Both the position numbers and the translations under genes were made by a program. From the NCBI GenBank assembly GCA_019633425.1, contig WSUB01000130.1, positions 1 to 64,000 on the forward strand: 64,000 nt of DNA, read 5' to 3'. Source of the stretch: Tulasnella sp. 424. Lineage: Eukaryota > Basidiomycota > Agaricomycetes > Cantharellales > Tulasnellaceae. Below the pieces are notes generated by a model that made no database searches, was not told where the DNA came from, and was given only the letters and a program-made list of their open reading frames with translations. Numbering within the stretch: position 1 is the first letter of the stretch; the number at the start of each line of letters is the position of its first letter. Below are positions 21,800 through 34,870 of the stretch, piece by piece.

Positions 21800-22217
21800 G
21801 GCCTCCAAGGGGGGAAGGGGGGACGCGGTGGATGTGAGGGGGGGAAAGGGAAGGGAAAGTTGCAAAGCAAAGTTGGGATCGGAACCGCGCAACTTTGATT
21901 GTCCGCACAGTCCCCTCAACAAAGACGCTTCTTATATTGGCTACCACGTGTCACACAATTCCGAGTTAGGCTTCGGACTTTAAACACCCAACAAATGATG
22001 AAAAAAGGGTACTCATATAAAGAAAAAGAAATTCCTCTCAAACTATCAAACAATTTTAAAAGAGAAAAAAAGGGCATAGCTTATACCGGCAACTTCGGCA
22101 AAACATGGAGCACAATGTGAAACAACTACTACCCGGCAACCAAGACGCCGCAATCTAAACAAATCCCCCCGGCTAATTAAAGTTGGCACTAATTTCTGGT
22201 TTTTTGTCCCTCGGCTT
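21800..22217. other. Spacer, upstream of BRCT-Myb member 1 and 3' of RRM gene
   Basis: This holds the promoter of the BRCT-Myb gene and the 3' end of the RRM gene. It has purine-rich tracts near 21,800-21,870 and A/T-rich sequence near 21,990-22,080. No gene is supported. Confidence 0.5.
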
Positions 22218-23979
22218 TTACCTCCGATCGTAGCCTCCTCCCATCCTTGCGTCAGCGTATCGGCGGTCAGGTCCATCGTCCCTTGGTCCTACAGGAGGTC
22301 CTCCCCGATACATCGACCCACTTCCAGGGGGAGGCGCATCGTAATACCCAGCAGGTGGATAATCCGCTTGAGATCTTCCGTAAGACCCACCCCCATTGCC
22401 GCCATACCCAGCAGGAGGTCCGGCAGGTGGAGGTCCGCTTTCATAGTACCCACTTGCAGTTCGAGGAGGGGGAGACATAGATCGACGTCGGCTGCTTTTT
22501 CGAGATTAAGCGAAGGGAGATTTCGGTAAGGGCCCAGTTCAATCGATGAAAATTTTCGCACAGAAACAAAGGAAAGCAAAAGAAAAGCTGTTAATCACCT
22601 GTAGGCATCATAGCGTCCAGCTGGAGGTCCAGGAGGAGGCGGGGGACCTCGACCACGGTAAGGATCATAAGAAGCAGAGGGAGGACCGTAGTCTCGTCGA
22701 CTACACCAAGAAAACCAGTCAGCACGACAAAAAGTTCATACCGTCATAAAAACACCAGCGAAGGAAGTTCCAAGGCAGGTATTCCAGGCCAGAAGACTGT
22801 TCAACTCACGCATCGAAAGCAGTTGGAGGAGTTCGAGTCCGTCCGTTGCCGTAAGGAGCACTTGCACCGTAGGGTCCTGCCTGTCGATCATAGCCACCAG
22901 CAGAGTGGGGAGGCGCCGAAGAAGGGGGATAATCGCCACCACGAGACACTGGCGGTGGGGCTCGATCATACTCAGATCCACCGTACATTGGTGGAGGCCT
23001 TGCTTCGTAAGGAGATCGCATGTCATAAGCACGAGGATCTGGAGGAGGAGCTCCCCGCGATTCATATGTTCCAGTCGACAACGGCGCCGGGGCCGGAGGG
23101 CCTCGCGGAGGAGGTCCTCCTCGATAGTCATCGTAATCACGAGGGTAAGGTGGACGCGCCGCCGCGATAGGAGGCGACAAAGGTCGCCCTTCACGAACAT
23201 TCCTGTAGTCCCGCATGTCCCGAGCAATAGGATCAGGGCGATAGTCACGAGGAGGCATCCTTGACGGAGGTTCACTGCGATAGTCGTCACCACGATAGCC
23301 AGCCGAAGCGCGCATTGGATGCTGCGTCAAGTCTTCACTGGGTGGATGAGGACGTCCTTGATACTCGTTGTGCCTTTTATGGGGAGGCTTCCAGTTGTCT
23401 CGCCAGTTAGGGTCCCTGTGGAAGATGCTCTGTCAGACCCTCTCGCCAATACCGCCAGCGAAGTACCAAGCGTACACTGCCTCATTTGGACATTCTCGAG
23501 CCCAATGACCGGGTTGACGACATTTGAAGCAAGCACCGGGTTCACCAGCAAACTTAGCTGTTTTGCCTCCCCCGTGAGACACCTCGCAGCGAATCTTGTT
23601 GCCCAGGAAGAGACCTACGAGAGAAAATCTCAGCCGAGGTGACCGGTAAGATAAGCCCAAATTTGTTCACCTCCGTCGTACTTCTGAACGGCACGTTCAG
23701 CTTGCTCCCTTGTCTCAAATTCCTGTGGATGTGTTGCTGTTAGACCTCCAGGGTTGAATGAGTGCACGACCCTCGCTTACCACAAAGCCGTAACCAACTC
23801 TACCAGTTGAAGCATTGCCATGAGCTTGCCTGCTGTTTTCAGGGGAACCACCAACCACGTACTTGAGTTCAACGCCGAGGATCCGACCCATCTCACCAAA
23901 GCAGCCTTCTAAATCATCTTCTCGAGTGTTTACGGGCAAGTTGCCAACGTAGATCTTGTTCAACTGCTTTTCGGTCATA
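22218..23979 (-). CDS. RNA-binding protein: RRM, CCHC zinc knuckle, R/G/P/Y-rich tail
   Basis: The start MTEKQLNKIYVGNLPVNTRE opens an RRM (RNP2 I-Y-V-G-N-L; an RNP1-like G-Y-G-F-V after an intron). A single CCHC knuckle follows (C-F-K-C-R-Q-P-G-H-W-A-R-E-C). The rest is a long low-complexity tail rich in R-D-Y, P-P-R-G and G-G, ending GGGYDRR, spread over several exons. RRM plus one zinc knuckle is the architecture of SRSF7-type splicing factors, though the tail here is RGG/PY-like rather than RS repeats. It is likely a nuclear mRNA-processing or shuttling factor. The disordered tail could promote phase separation, which is an inference. Confidence 0.85.
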
Positions 23980-24158
23980 ATAGGGTGTCGAGTAGGGAGA
24001 GGAGAAACGAGGGGAGCGTGAGCACAAGCGAAAACCCCAAATGGAAACGCAACGCGGAAGGTGAACAATAGAATCTTCCAGAGGGCCCAACGCAGAGACG
24101 CAAGAACAGCCTCAAAATACCAATAGATGGTACGATCCCGCAGAAACGAGGCGTGTGG

Positions 24159-24680
24159 TTATGTGGTGCCGCCAGCAGCCGAAACGCAAATCCGCCTTGC
24201 CGAAAACCAAGCCGTCTCAGAGAACGTCAAAAAAAGGGCGATGAAGTAGGACCAGAGAGGATAGAGAGAGAGAGGAAAGAAGAGAGAGAGGCTAAAGGGG
24301 AGAAAACGAACATCCACCTTGATCATCTTGGGTCTGTAGGCATTGGTGGATGGATCGAATTTCAGAGCGCCATCGAATGGTGTAGTCGTTGCGGTGGTAG
24401 CCCTGCTGTGACTGCCTTGAGACGCAGCATCACGCTCGCCGTTTGCCTCGAGACTTCCAATTGCCGTAGGACTCCCGCTTTGGGTCGTACCTGAGGGGGG
24501 AATAGCACCTGGCTCCTGACTTTGCGAGTGTAATCCATCTGGATTGACATCGTCCTCTGGATGCTGCTGCTGGAATGAAGACGGTGGAGGACCTTGTTCT
24601 GCTTGATGCTCTAGCTGTGGGTTCCCAACATCGTCTCGAGGTGAGTTGGAAGCCTGTTGCGGTGGTAGCGATGACTGCAT
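24159..24680 (-). CDS. Uncertain gene: Q/S/P-rich N-terminal exon
   Basis: A reverse-strand frame starting MQSSLPPQQASNSPRDDVGN is rich in Gln, Ser and Pro and ends its plausible exon at NAYRPKMIK|gtggat near 24,321. A strongly pyrimidine-rich stretch (24,200-24,320) follows and looks like an intron. It could be the first exon of a small gene or an upstream alternative exon of the RRM gene at 22218-23979; phase 0 would allow a join, but the intron would be about 350 bases, long for this genome. I do not recognise the protein. Confidence 0.35.
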   Translation of the reverse strand: MQSSLPPQQASNSPRDDVGNPQLEHQAEQGPPPSSFQQQHPEDDVNPDGLHSQSQEPGAIPPSGTTQSGSPTAIGSLEANGERDAASQGSHSRATTATTTPFDGALKFDPSTNAYRPKMIKVDVRFLPFSLSLFFPLSLYPLWSYFIALFLTFSETAWFSARRICVSAAGGTT

Positions 24681-24902
24681 TTCCTACTGAGTGGAGGGCG
24701 AGAGCAGGAGATGAAGGAAGAGCAAGATGTGTGTGTGTTGGTCAACGGCAGAATCGAAAAGCAGACCAGCCCCAAAACCGCGGGAGTCCGACAAGCCTCA
24801 GGGCCTGACCCCGGAACACTCCTCAAGCGTGCTACATTCAAGGTCAACACCCTCCAATCTCGCCTCTAACCTCACCATTCCAGCCTTTTCTCTCACAGCG
24901 GC

Positions 24903-27900
24903 ATGAGCGGTAACCCACCAGTCTTTAGTCGCAATGGAGCAAAGTTCCCAATTTACATTCAAACGGATGCATTTCCGGCAGTCTACAATTCTTTGAAAGA
25001 GTTGATCCATGTGAGTCTCGTCAATATCCAGTCATCTAGCTCTTTTTGATCATTTTTTCTAATATTGTGCTCGGTCTCCGCTCCTAGGGTTGCGAAGGAG
25101 TCGGTATGTCAAGGTTGAAGAAAACTTTCTTTGATCGTTGTTGATCTTTGGTTCGGTCGCCGCCAAAGTGCTCGACGCTCCGGATCGTGCCCTAGCGATC
25201 TGCATTACCAACAGGGACACGCCCCTCGGCGCGAATCTAATAGCCAAATACTATCAAGGCGATACCACCCAACATAGACGAGGAGGTGGGTCACCTTTTC
25301 TCAGCCTTCCCATTCATCAATGGTGCCTGACAAGCCGGACAATGTAGTCGTCGACTACCATTGGGTCAACGCCTGCGTGGACGCCCAGACTCTATTGGGC
25401 CCGCCGAGCTGGGGAGGGCATTATCTTAGTCCGTTAACTCTGGATCACTTCTTCAACGCAAGCCCTCCCACGACCTCCCAACCAAGTCCCTCTCTTTCTC
25501 AAGCTCCGACTCTCGTTTCACCCCTATATACACCGCAGTTCCTGCCGAGTTCGGATGCACCGCCTTCAAGAAAACCGTCACTGCCGACCATTCCGCCGCA
25601 AATCTTGCAAAAGTTTCAGCCATCAGGGCCCGGAACATCGCCGACGGGGTATTTTTCTTCACAAAGCGCCACAACGCCGTTCGGGGAAGATCACTTGTCC
25701 CGCCAGCTTTCGGCTGCTACGGAAGAGTCTACCTCGACTAAGCGGGATCCGGCTCCGACTCCACCTCCTCAAAGCCAAAAGAAACAAATGGGTGGGGGTA
25801 ATAGCAGCAAGTACTACTATACAGGTAAGGCTTCTGGGTTCCCTCGCGATCTTCCCGCGGATCATTAATGTTTCTTTGTGCTCGCCCCAGACGCCGAGAA
25901 TGATTATCTTGAGAAATATTCGGCTTGGGCAGATAGGCAGGGAATTCCCAGCACATCTGTTCCAGATCAAATAGCTGAACTTGTTGGTGAAATGGTTCCT
26001 ACAAACAAAGAGAGGATAATGACTGCTGCTTTCATGTGTAGATGCCGTGGCATACATCAGCAAGCATCCAATCTCACTGTGAGTAATACTAAGCCACCGC
26101 TCTAAGATCTGTCTCTCAAATAAGCCTCTAGTGTCAAGGCTCAATGGACTCACAGGCAATAAAGGATGGGCATACGTCCCTCAGAAATCGCGGAGAGCCC
26201 CGAATCTCCCGCATTCTCTATCCTTATCGAAATACGACAGAGTGAAGCTAGGGAGACGTCCAAGTTCAGATCAAAGCGGAAATAACAGTGCCGACGGCCG
26301 GAGAAGAACAAGAAATAACTCGACTGGGGTTCGTCCCACTCTGCTTCCCGAGCGATTGATGATGTGGCCGCCTGCCGAGGCACCGCCAGAAGCACCAAGT
26401 CCCGGACCGCCTACGGACCTCGAGGTCGGACATCCGTTCACTCCAGAGGACAAAGTCTACGTTGTAGGTAAGATGCAAATCTTTCCAGCCACAGCCTTTT
26501 CGTCCACTTATACTTTATACCTGAAAAAAGAGTTTACGAGATGGGCCGGAAGGAGAGTACCAGACATCGACCTCCAGCTCCTTTCCTCGGCTCTGGCACA
26601 GTTTGTAGGTCTACGATTACCTTTCGTACTAAAGTGCTCTCGACTGACGATGGGTCTCTCCATTTAGGCCCCCCACCACTCACCAGCAAAATGGTACGGC
26701 CATATGTACAAGTACTCCAAGTGTGTCGATCCAAACATCGCATTCCAGGACCCAGACTAAGCTGACACCGATTCCTTCTTTCAGCCAATACGCAAAGCGG
26801 GTTCCCAATCAATTGGCCCATCTGTTCCTTGATGAGATCAGCGACGAAGGTATGCTCAAACCTCTTCAGGCATAGCGCAAAAAGAATGGACTTGACCAGT
26901 TATAACTCACTCAGAAGAAGATGAAGAGCCTGATGAGGAGCCTGATGATAAAAAGTATTTCTCCAGCGCGACCGACGGTTCCGAGAATCCCGGCACGCTC
27001 GCTGGTCCATCATCAAAAACTGCTGCGCCGCCAAACAAGCAGAAGACCCCATTGAGAGGACCCTGGGGGCGCCTGGTGGCTTATACGGAGGAGGAGCTAG
27101 ATGGCATGGTAAATTTTATTCATTGCAACCAGCATGCCTCGATATTCGCTCACCCGCATTTATTCTAGGCAATACTAATGGTCCAAAACCCCGACCGGAA
27201 GTTCTACACCTTGTTTTCCGAATTCGTTGCATCTGTACGTGCTTTAAATTTCTGCTTCACGCGGCTATAATTCACCTGCGTTATCCTACAGCGTGCTGCT
27301 GCTGGAATACATCCGCAAAGAAAACCAAACTCTTACGCTCAATACGCCCGGACGCACGAGGAGTGGTTAAGAAAGAGAGGTCGGGCCCTACTCGATTCAT
27401 CCTCTGCCCAATCCCGCCCCAAACGTGCGGATACAAAGGTCGAAAGTGACGAAGAGGCTCAATTAAACGGCGAACCTTGGAATTCTGATGACGATGATGA
27501 CGAAGGCGACCATGATCAGACCTCAACACCTCCCTCTCCGAATGAGGTCAAAAAGCGCGGAAAAAGAGGACCGCTTGTCCCATATACAGAAGAGGAGTTG
27601 GACGCTATTGTAAGGGACATTTCTCGTGGCCTAACTTCCTTTGCATTAGCTAATCATTCCTGGTCTAGGCGAAGGTGGTCACGGAGAATGCGGACAAGCC
27701 GCTCGCGGCGTTGTTCAGCGGATTCGCTAAATCGGTACGGTTTTCACTTCAAAGTATTTCTTTGGGACTGCGTTTATACTTACTCCCCGCGGGACGCTGT
27801 TTTAGCGTGCAGCTCTTGGCCTCCACCCGCGAAGGAAGGCACATACATACACTGAGTACTATCGCCGTCACATGGAAACGCTGAACAAAAGAGGATGTCT

Positions 27901-28664
27901 TCTCCTTGGCAAAGAATATCAACCTCCAGAAAGCGATCCCGAACTTCCGAGCCGATCTCCATCCCCCCCTCCGGCTAAAAAACTCCCGACTCCTGCTGCT
28001 AATTCCGTCGATGCCATGTCAATCGACGATGCTCGGCTCGGTCAGCCTTATACTGACGAGGACTACACTGCGTTGGTAAGTTAGCATTGCCCATTATCGT
28101 TTTCGCCGTTCGCTAAGCACTGCAATGGGCGTCCAGACTGAGTTTGTAGCGAGAAACCCCGGACTTTTGCGTAACTCTGAAGAGGGGAAGCATGTGAAGA
28201 AAAAACCTCTGTGGCAAAAATTCGACCAAGAGGTGAGAACGGACGTTGATTCCGATTTTCCACAGTCTCGTGGGCTGACATGCATGGCCTCTTAGTACCC
28301 AGGCCGAACACCGAAAGCATGGAGGGAGTACTTCCGTAAACGAGCGGACCAAATTGAGCAGGACGCTCTAGCTCTCATTGAGGAAAAGCAAAAGGCTCCT
28401 GTCGCGGGTTCGTCAAGGGATGCGCAGGCACCCGAAATTGCTGGCCCGGTCACTAAGCCAACCCAAGCCGGATCAGCTCTGGAGATTCAGTCTTCTAGCT
28501 CATCTGAGATCGTCGACCGCAAGGGCCCAGACGATACCGTATTATCCAGGGCAGAACCAGCTCCTTCCACGTCAGGGCATTCTCCCAGCGGAACAAAACG
28601 CACCCTCCCTGAAGACACTACAGCTGAATCCTCCATGCCAGCGATGAAGAAGCTGAAGGAGTAG
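24903..28664 (+). CDS. BRCT plus five Myb-like modules, Rap1-like protein (family member 2)
   Basis: The gene starts MSGNPPVFSRNGAKFPIYIQ. The BRCT reads ALAICITNRDTPLGANLIAK, then V-D-Y-H-W-V-N-A-C-V and L-L-G-P-P-S-W-G-G-H. Modules: helix-1/2 DYLEKYSAWADRQ with MPWHTSASIQSH (~26,045); PFTPEDKVYVV with APHHSPAKWYGHMYKY (~26,670); VAYTEEELDGM with GIHPQRKPNSYAQYARTH (~27,310); VPYTEEELDAI with YTEYYRRHMETL (~27,860); YTDEDYTALV with RTPKAWREYFRKRADQ (~28,310). In all five, an intron falls just before the third helix. Linkers are acidic and Ser/Pro-rich, and the protein ends A-M-K-K-L-K-E. It is the longest member, transcribed away from the other four. Nuclear DNA-binding is inferred from Myb content. 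Confidence 0.8.
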
Positions 28665-29067
28665 ACGGCAAGCAGTAACCACGGCTATACTTGTGTACAC
28701 TTTCTATTACTTACAGACCCGACTCTAACTCTCATCTTCGTTCCTCGCTTAATTCTCTTTCCTCTTGGCCTCTTGTAGCTTTTAATTCCCTCGGCCGCCC
28801 TCTTGTACATGAACATTACCAGAGTAATATTACTAATATCAAGCATGCCTTATGATTACCCTCATCTCGGCGAACGCAACCTTCAAAGACGGCATCTATA
28901 TTCACAAACTAAAGACGAGAGCTCGAAAAAAATGAAGGAAATAAAGATGATGGCGAATAAAGCAAAGTAGCGATAAGAGCAGAAAGGAGCGAAGAATTGA
29001 AACAGAGAAACCCAGTCCAACCAACTGACTGCAGCCTATTGCAGGCAAGCGCAGGCGACCCAGGGAC
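28665..29067. other. Convergent 3' region between BRCT-Myb member 2 and trehalase
   Basis: About 400 bases between two stop codons on opposite strands. It is T- and A-rich, consistent with two untranslated 3' ends. No gene is seen. Confidence 0.6.
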
Positions 29068-32000
29068 TTAATACAGCGAACCACCATACTCGATGTGCAA
29101 TGACTCCATGGCATTTTCCATAGCGATGCCGAGTGGATCCAAGTCAGCACCCCGAGGTGCAACGTTGGTCAAGTCGGCTCCAACCAGATCACGGCGGTTG
29201 AAGAAGATTTCAGGGCTTTGGCAAGCAGCGACAGCTCGACGCATATGATTCGTCAAGAACGTCAGTCCGACTTGGTACGCAGCTGGTAAACGACATTCAC
29301 ATCAGTCCGGCTGTGCCTCAAACAGAGTTGCAATAACGTACCGTTCATCCAGCCAAAGCCTTCACGAGGAACCATCTTGAAGTCGATGCCTTGGTTGCCG
29401 TATTCAGCGTCGACGAGGTGAGATAGCTTGACGGCATCAAACTTCTCGGGGACAACACCGTTGAAGTCGACAAAGGCGGTTGTCATCCTAAAAACAAAGG
29501 AATGAGCCATTCGTCCAGTAACACAATGCGCGAATAGCATCAAGACCATGGCTCACATGTAGAGGAAGCGGTAGGCCAGACGTTGAGCATCTTCCAAATA
29601 ACCGTAGCGTTCGAGTCCGACCCAAGTCATGATCTGGTGTGGTGGCCATGCGTAGCTAGTGACAAGGATGGGTATCAGATAATGTAACAGCGGCGCATCA
29701 AGATTTGGTACTTACGGGAAGTCCCACTGACGATTGGGTCGGTCTAGCGAGATCCTACCACGAGACTCCTCTGTTCCAGATACAAGGCCTCCGATAACTT
29801 CGAACTTGGACATTCCGTAGGTCCTGAAAGCCATACCGCGGTGAGGTCACGAACGGCGCGGTGGCAAACTACATCAAGACTTACACGAGCTTCCAGGCCT
29901 GATCCTCGCTCGCACATCCAGCCCACATCGGCCAGAACGAAGTGACACTCTCGTAAAGAATTTGCTTCTTGGTGACAGTGTCATAGTCGAAGAAGAGTCT
30001 CTTGCCCTCGTTCCAGCAATACTGATCGATGCGTTCCTTCCTCAACTCTGCCCGGAGGAACCATTCCTCACTATTCTGCAGACGGCTCATGCTGCGCTCC
30101 ATCTTGGCCCCAGGGGCAAACGCCTCAGGTGTAGGAGGGAATGGAGACAGGTCAAAGTCTTCCTCCATATCAAGCTCGTCGTCAAAGACGTCCCGGATGG
30201 CAGTGGCAATGTCGACTTCGTATTTGAAGAGGAGGGAGTTGAGGTCAATGGTAGCGAGGTTGGCGCATCGTTTTTCGAATCGATAAGTCGTGTCGTGCCC
30301 GCTTTCACGAACCGCACGGTCGTGGAGGAAGTATTCGTCCAACTCGGGTTCTTTCAAAACTCCGTCGTTGTACTTCTCGGTGAACTCGAGGATGCTGATG
30401 CCGTGCTTGTTGGCATATGGTTCGAGGATGTGGGTGAAGTGGGTGGCTTCAGTTTCCGGGGGGATACCGAGACCATCAGGACGATATCTTGAAAGGCCGG
30501 ATTCGGGATCGAGACGAGGTTGGGCCATCCAGATGGTGTGGTACTCCTTAATGGCAGCTTGAATGGCCCGCTTCAACCATTGCTTGTTCTCTTCGTATTT
30601 CGAACGGTCGAGGTGGTTAAAGATTTGCAAGGCCATGTCGGTGAGGAAAGGAGGCTGCGTTCGGCAGAGATACTACGGTGATTGAGAGTCAGAAATGACA
30701 ACACGGAATGCCCTTAGATAAACTTACGTAGCTGCGACTGCCATTGAGGATCTATCAAATTCCTATGTTCAGCAAACGAAGTTCTAGCCGAGTCCAACGC
30801 GAACAGAACATACCTTGCCGTAATGTTTGATTTCGAACACGAAATGGTCCACCATGCCTTTCGCCATTTCAACATGACCGTCGACGAGAAGACCCAAGGA
30901 AATGAAGTACGAGTCCCAGTTGTATAACTGAGAAACCAGCGATTGTCAGGATAACTCCGGTACGACAAAGGGCAAACAATTCTCACTTCGTTGAATCGAG
31001 CGCCAGGCACAATGAAGGGAATCCCCTTCAGCGTCTTTCCTCCTCCCTTTGGATCGTCCACCTCTTTCATGGCCAACGCCAAAATGCCTGGTTTGTCATT
31101 CAAGCTCTTCACGAAGACGGGATCATCGCATTTAGGCGGTAGAACCACCACGTCCAATCCAAGATGGGGTTTCTCCTCTGCGACCCTGCGGTAATATTCA
31201 GCCATCTTCGGTTCCCCGTGTGGGACGTAAATTCGGGGCTTGACACTAGCCGTTCGGTTTTTCGGATCCGCGCAAATGATTTCCAATCCATCGCCATCGA
31301 TTCGGCGGGTGAGGGAAGACCAGAAGCCATACTTGATCATGCGGGACAGACGATCCACTGGGTTTTCGGTTAGGCGGGCTTCGTCCAGGACGATCCGCTG
31401 ACGACCATGATCGCGCGCCAAGGCGAGTTCTTGAAGAAGGTTGGAGAGCATGTATGTGCCTCGGATGTCGAATGATTTGTAGCCATTGCTCGTCGCGGTT
31501 CCCAGCGAGATGACTTTTGGACCGGCATCCGTAATGCTGATCTAGAGTGGGGAACGTTTTGTAAGCTTAAGCTTCCTTCTGAGCCGTGCGACATATCTGC
31601 CCCACCTGGAAGTCCCCATCCGTGTCTTCTTGCTCCAGGACGATGCGGATGGTCTCCTCTACGTCGATTAGGAATCGCCTAGGTGTGTAGGGTTTTTCAT
31701 CTAGAGAATTCCACAAGATAATGTTAATCGAACCGTTCTAGGCAGTTTGTTATCGGGATGGGAATGGAGCGAATAAGCGAGGTTGTAAATTATCGCAGGG
31801 CGGGGTAGGGGACCCATGGGGTAGTAGGCGGCAAAGGCGTCTAGACCCCGACTCAGGGGATTCAAGAAAGTGGAGGAAATTATACCCACCATGGGAGAGA
31901 CGACGCGATGGCTTTGAGGAGTCATGTGGTTGGAATACGCGACGCTGCTTGGACGATGTCTGCACGAAATAAGACGAGGGTTGGATACAAAGTGAGTCGT

Positions 32001-32165
32001 TGCGAATAGCGTGAATGTGCGTCATCGACGTACGTTCGAGTAGGTCCTTGCACGGGTGTAGATGTGCTGAGAGTAGTACTCAGCCGCAGTAGCATTAACT
32101 GGTGGATGAGGCTTGTGTTCGTCGTAAAAGACGGCGTTGGGAGCGATTGCGATGTTGGGTCCCAT
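29068..32165 (-). CDS. NTH1: Neutral trehalase (GH37)
   Basis: The reverse-strand gene starts [20 protein letters not shown] and ends IEYGGSLY. Trehalase signature 1 is split by an intron (P-G-A-R-F-N-E then L-Y-N-W-D-S-Y-F near 30,940-31,010). Signature 2 is QWDFPYAWPP near 29,720. The N-terminal regulatory part has a protein-kinase-A-type site (S-R-R-L-S) and a calcium-binding-like loop (E-D-T-D-G-D), as in yeast Nth1, where phosphorylation and 14-3-3 binding activate the enzyme. There is no signal peptide, in keeping with a cytosolic neutral rather than acid trehalase. It splits stored trehalose into two glucoses, for example on spore germination and recovery from stress. Confidence 0.93.
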
Positions 32166-33334
32166 GGAAGTGGTAGTTGAGAGAATAGTCTAATTTGGCG
32201 AGTGGAAGTTTGAAACTTGACTGGATGTATTGGCTCGATGGCGGGATACGGTCGGGATTGAGATTAAAGGAGAGGGAGCGATGCAAGTAGCAGCGACAAA
32301 GGACGAGAAGACGATGAGGAGAGAGATGAACTTTTGAGACGAGGTGGGAAGAGGTGATCAGGTGAAGGGGATGGGGGAATTTGGCTCTTTTTATACCAGT
32401 CACGCAATGTCCCTGGCAAAAACCAAAACCGCCGCCCGACTCGCCAACTGCGAGCCGCATTCACCTAGACCACCAACCAAAAAGGCGTAGAATTCTTTTG
32501 AACTGCGCGTCATTCTGTGCTGGTATAGCTCTGGCAAGTTTTGATGAAGCTCGAGGTGCAATGGGCCAGGGAGCGTCTCTCCATTCATCGTCGATCTCGA
32601 TGCACACACGGCCTTCATTTCTCAGTTGGGCTGCTCACTCGGCGCAAGAAACAAGCCTCTGTCTGCTTTGTGCATGGTTCTCTTTATGCCTTGAGTTCCC
32701 TGAGGTCAGCCGACCCCTCCAACTTTGGCCTTCACTCTTTCATTCGATACCTGCGCCTGCTTGGTCGAGCAGGACTCTGCTTTTTTGCGCCGTCCAAGTT
32801 CCGCTCAAACCCTCCTTGACAGTGATTCTCGTTATTGTTGTCACCATTCCGAAATGCCTTGAACAACTCCGGAGTCGCTCGGTCCGAATATCCTGTCCGC
32901 GAAATAGACGCGTCCCTTAGATTCACAGATCTCCGAAAACCAATTGCCCCTCCTGGATTTGCTTCGGCCGTCAAGCCCATCCCAACTTGCCGCCCGAGAC
33001 GGAGTCCGACAGCGGCGCTGGTTGACAATATGCCCAGATATCATGCGAGCTTACAACTCGCTCATCACCACATGGTCATAATAGGCAGTCGGAGGTTGAT
33101 CCGTTGCTCGGATTAGACTTCCCTGAAGGGGACAACGGTCTCGTGACGATTTTGTGTCAAGGACCTCGTACCGGAATTCGTCCGGGACTCGGGAGACTGA
33201 GGTGTTGCAGGGTGTTGCGTCTATTTGCGCCCGAGAGGGGATTAGGAGGACATGGGATGTGTTTGAAAGAGAACTGATCGCGTCTGATTCCACTCTTGCA
33301 CCAACACCAAAGTTATTCGTGTCGACCCGTCCTC
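32166..33334. other. Gene-poor stretch upstream of trehalase
   Basis: The first ~200 bases are the trehalase promoter and leader. Several overlapping open frames exist on both strands between 32,380 and 33,290, but none has recognisable domains, conserved splice structure or low-complexity signatures of real genes. I see no supportable gene. Confidence 0.4.
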
Positions 33335-34870
33335 TCCAGGCGCAAGAGACCTCCGGGGCCTTTTTGAAGCCATTTCGATGTTTCCATTCGGAAGGTGTTC
33401 ATCCAGCCCTTGAATTATCTTATGTAAACTATACTTGTCGGGGGGGAACCCTCACTCGTCATTCCTTGTCTTTCGGATCAATGGACGACTTCAACGAACC
33501 AAACCACTCTACAGTATGGACAAGAATGAAGAACGGGCGAATGGCATTCTCGGGCTGTGAACTGTCCTTGCTTGCGGTGGACTATGGCCACACCTCGCAC
33601 CCTGGCTACCATAGCCTGTTATGAAATAATTGCCGGCGATTGCGACCTACTGTATTTATTACCCCCACATAAACATTCTACGACGAATCAAAGAGTAGTC
33701 TCCCAGGTCAGATTAATAAATACTCGTCGGGGATAATCGGATGTGCTTCTGGACTAGGTACGTACACCAGGTTCACGACGGAAGTCCCACTCCCACATGA
33801 GACAGACCCATCTCAATATCTCTTAGGTTGGCCCCTAAATGCTTGGAAAGCCCGATGTTTTTGTCAACAGGGTCCTCCCCCGGGCGCAAGAGATGTTTGG
33901 GGCCTTTCTGAAGCCGCTTCACGTTTCCCCTAAACAAGGTGGAATTCGCCTCATCTTTTAACTACATACTCGCCGGGAGTGAATGCTCACTTGTCGTTCC
34001 CTACTTTTCGGATCAATTGACGACTTCGATAAGCCAACTCACTCTATCGTGTGGACAAGAATGAAGAACGGAGCGGATGGCAATTTTGGCTCCGTCTGCT
34101 GGCGGTGGTCGCGCCTCACCCCAAGGCGACCATAGCCCGCTATAGAATAATAGCCGGTGGTCCAAAAAGTAAGACGACCTCCTGTACTCATTACACCTAC
34201 ATAAACATTCTCCAACGAGTCAAGGAGTAGTCTCCCAGGCCAGATTAATAGCTACCCGTTGGGGATAATCAGGTATGCTTCTGGACTAGGTCCACCAGAC
34301 TCCCCTTGTGTCACGATGGAAGTCCTACTCTCACATATACATAGACATATCTCAATATCTCTCACGTTGGCCCAAAAATGCTCGGAAAGCCCATTTCGAT
34401 GGTTTCACTTCGGAAGGTGATCATCGAGGCTTTGAATTGGCCTCATCTTAAACTATATGCTCGTCGGGAATGATCTCTCACTCGTCGTTCCCTGTCTTTC
34501 CGATCAGTTGACGACTTCGATAAGCCTACCTGCTCTATCGTGGGGACAAGAATGAAGAACGAGGCGGATGGCAATCTTGGGCTCCTTTGCTTGCGCTGGT
34601 CACACCTCGCACCTTGGCTACCATAACCCGCTACAAAATAACTGCCATCGGTTCAAAAGTAAGACGATATGTTGTATTAATTACCCCGAGGTTTACATTC
34701 TTCAACGAATTAAGGAGTAGTCTCCCAGGCCAGATTGATAACAACTCGTCGAGGATAGCCAGAAGTACTTCTGGACTAGGTCCACCAGACTCCCATGTTT
34801 CACGACAAAACTCCTATTCACACAGAGAAAATATCTCGATATCTCTTAGGCTGGGCACCCAAATGCTTGG
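33335..34870. repeat. Three diverged tandem copies of a ~0.5-kb non-coding repeat
   Basis: Units lie at about 33,335-33,870, 33,870-34,375 and 34,375-34,870. Anchors recur in order. The phrase cgacttc is at 33,486, 34,021 and 34,512, followed by acaagaatgaagaacg. The phrase agtagtctcccagg is near 33,695, 34,228 and 34,719. Tctggactaggt follows, and ctcaatatctct or a close variant stands near each unit end. Spacings are 535 and 491 bases. No long frame is shared by all units. Confidence 0.8.

Noticed and set aside
32381..32920. Forward open frame of 179 codons upstream of trehalase
   Set aside because: No recognisable family. Overlapping frames on both strands are similar in length, as expected by chance in this base composition.
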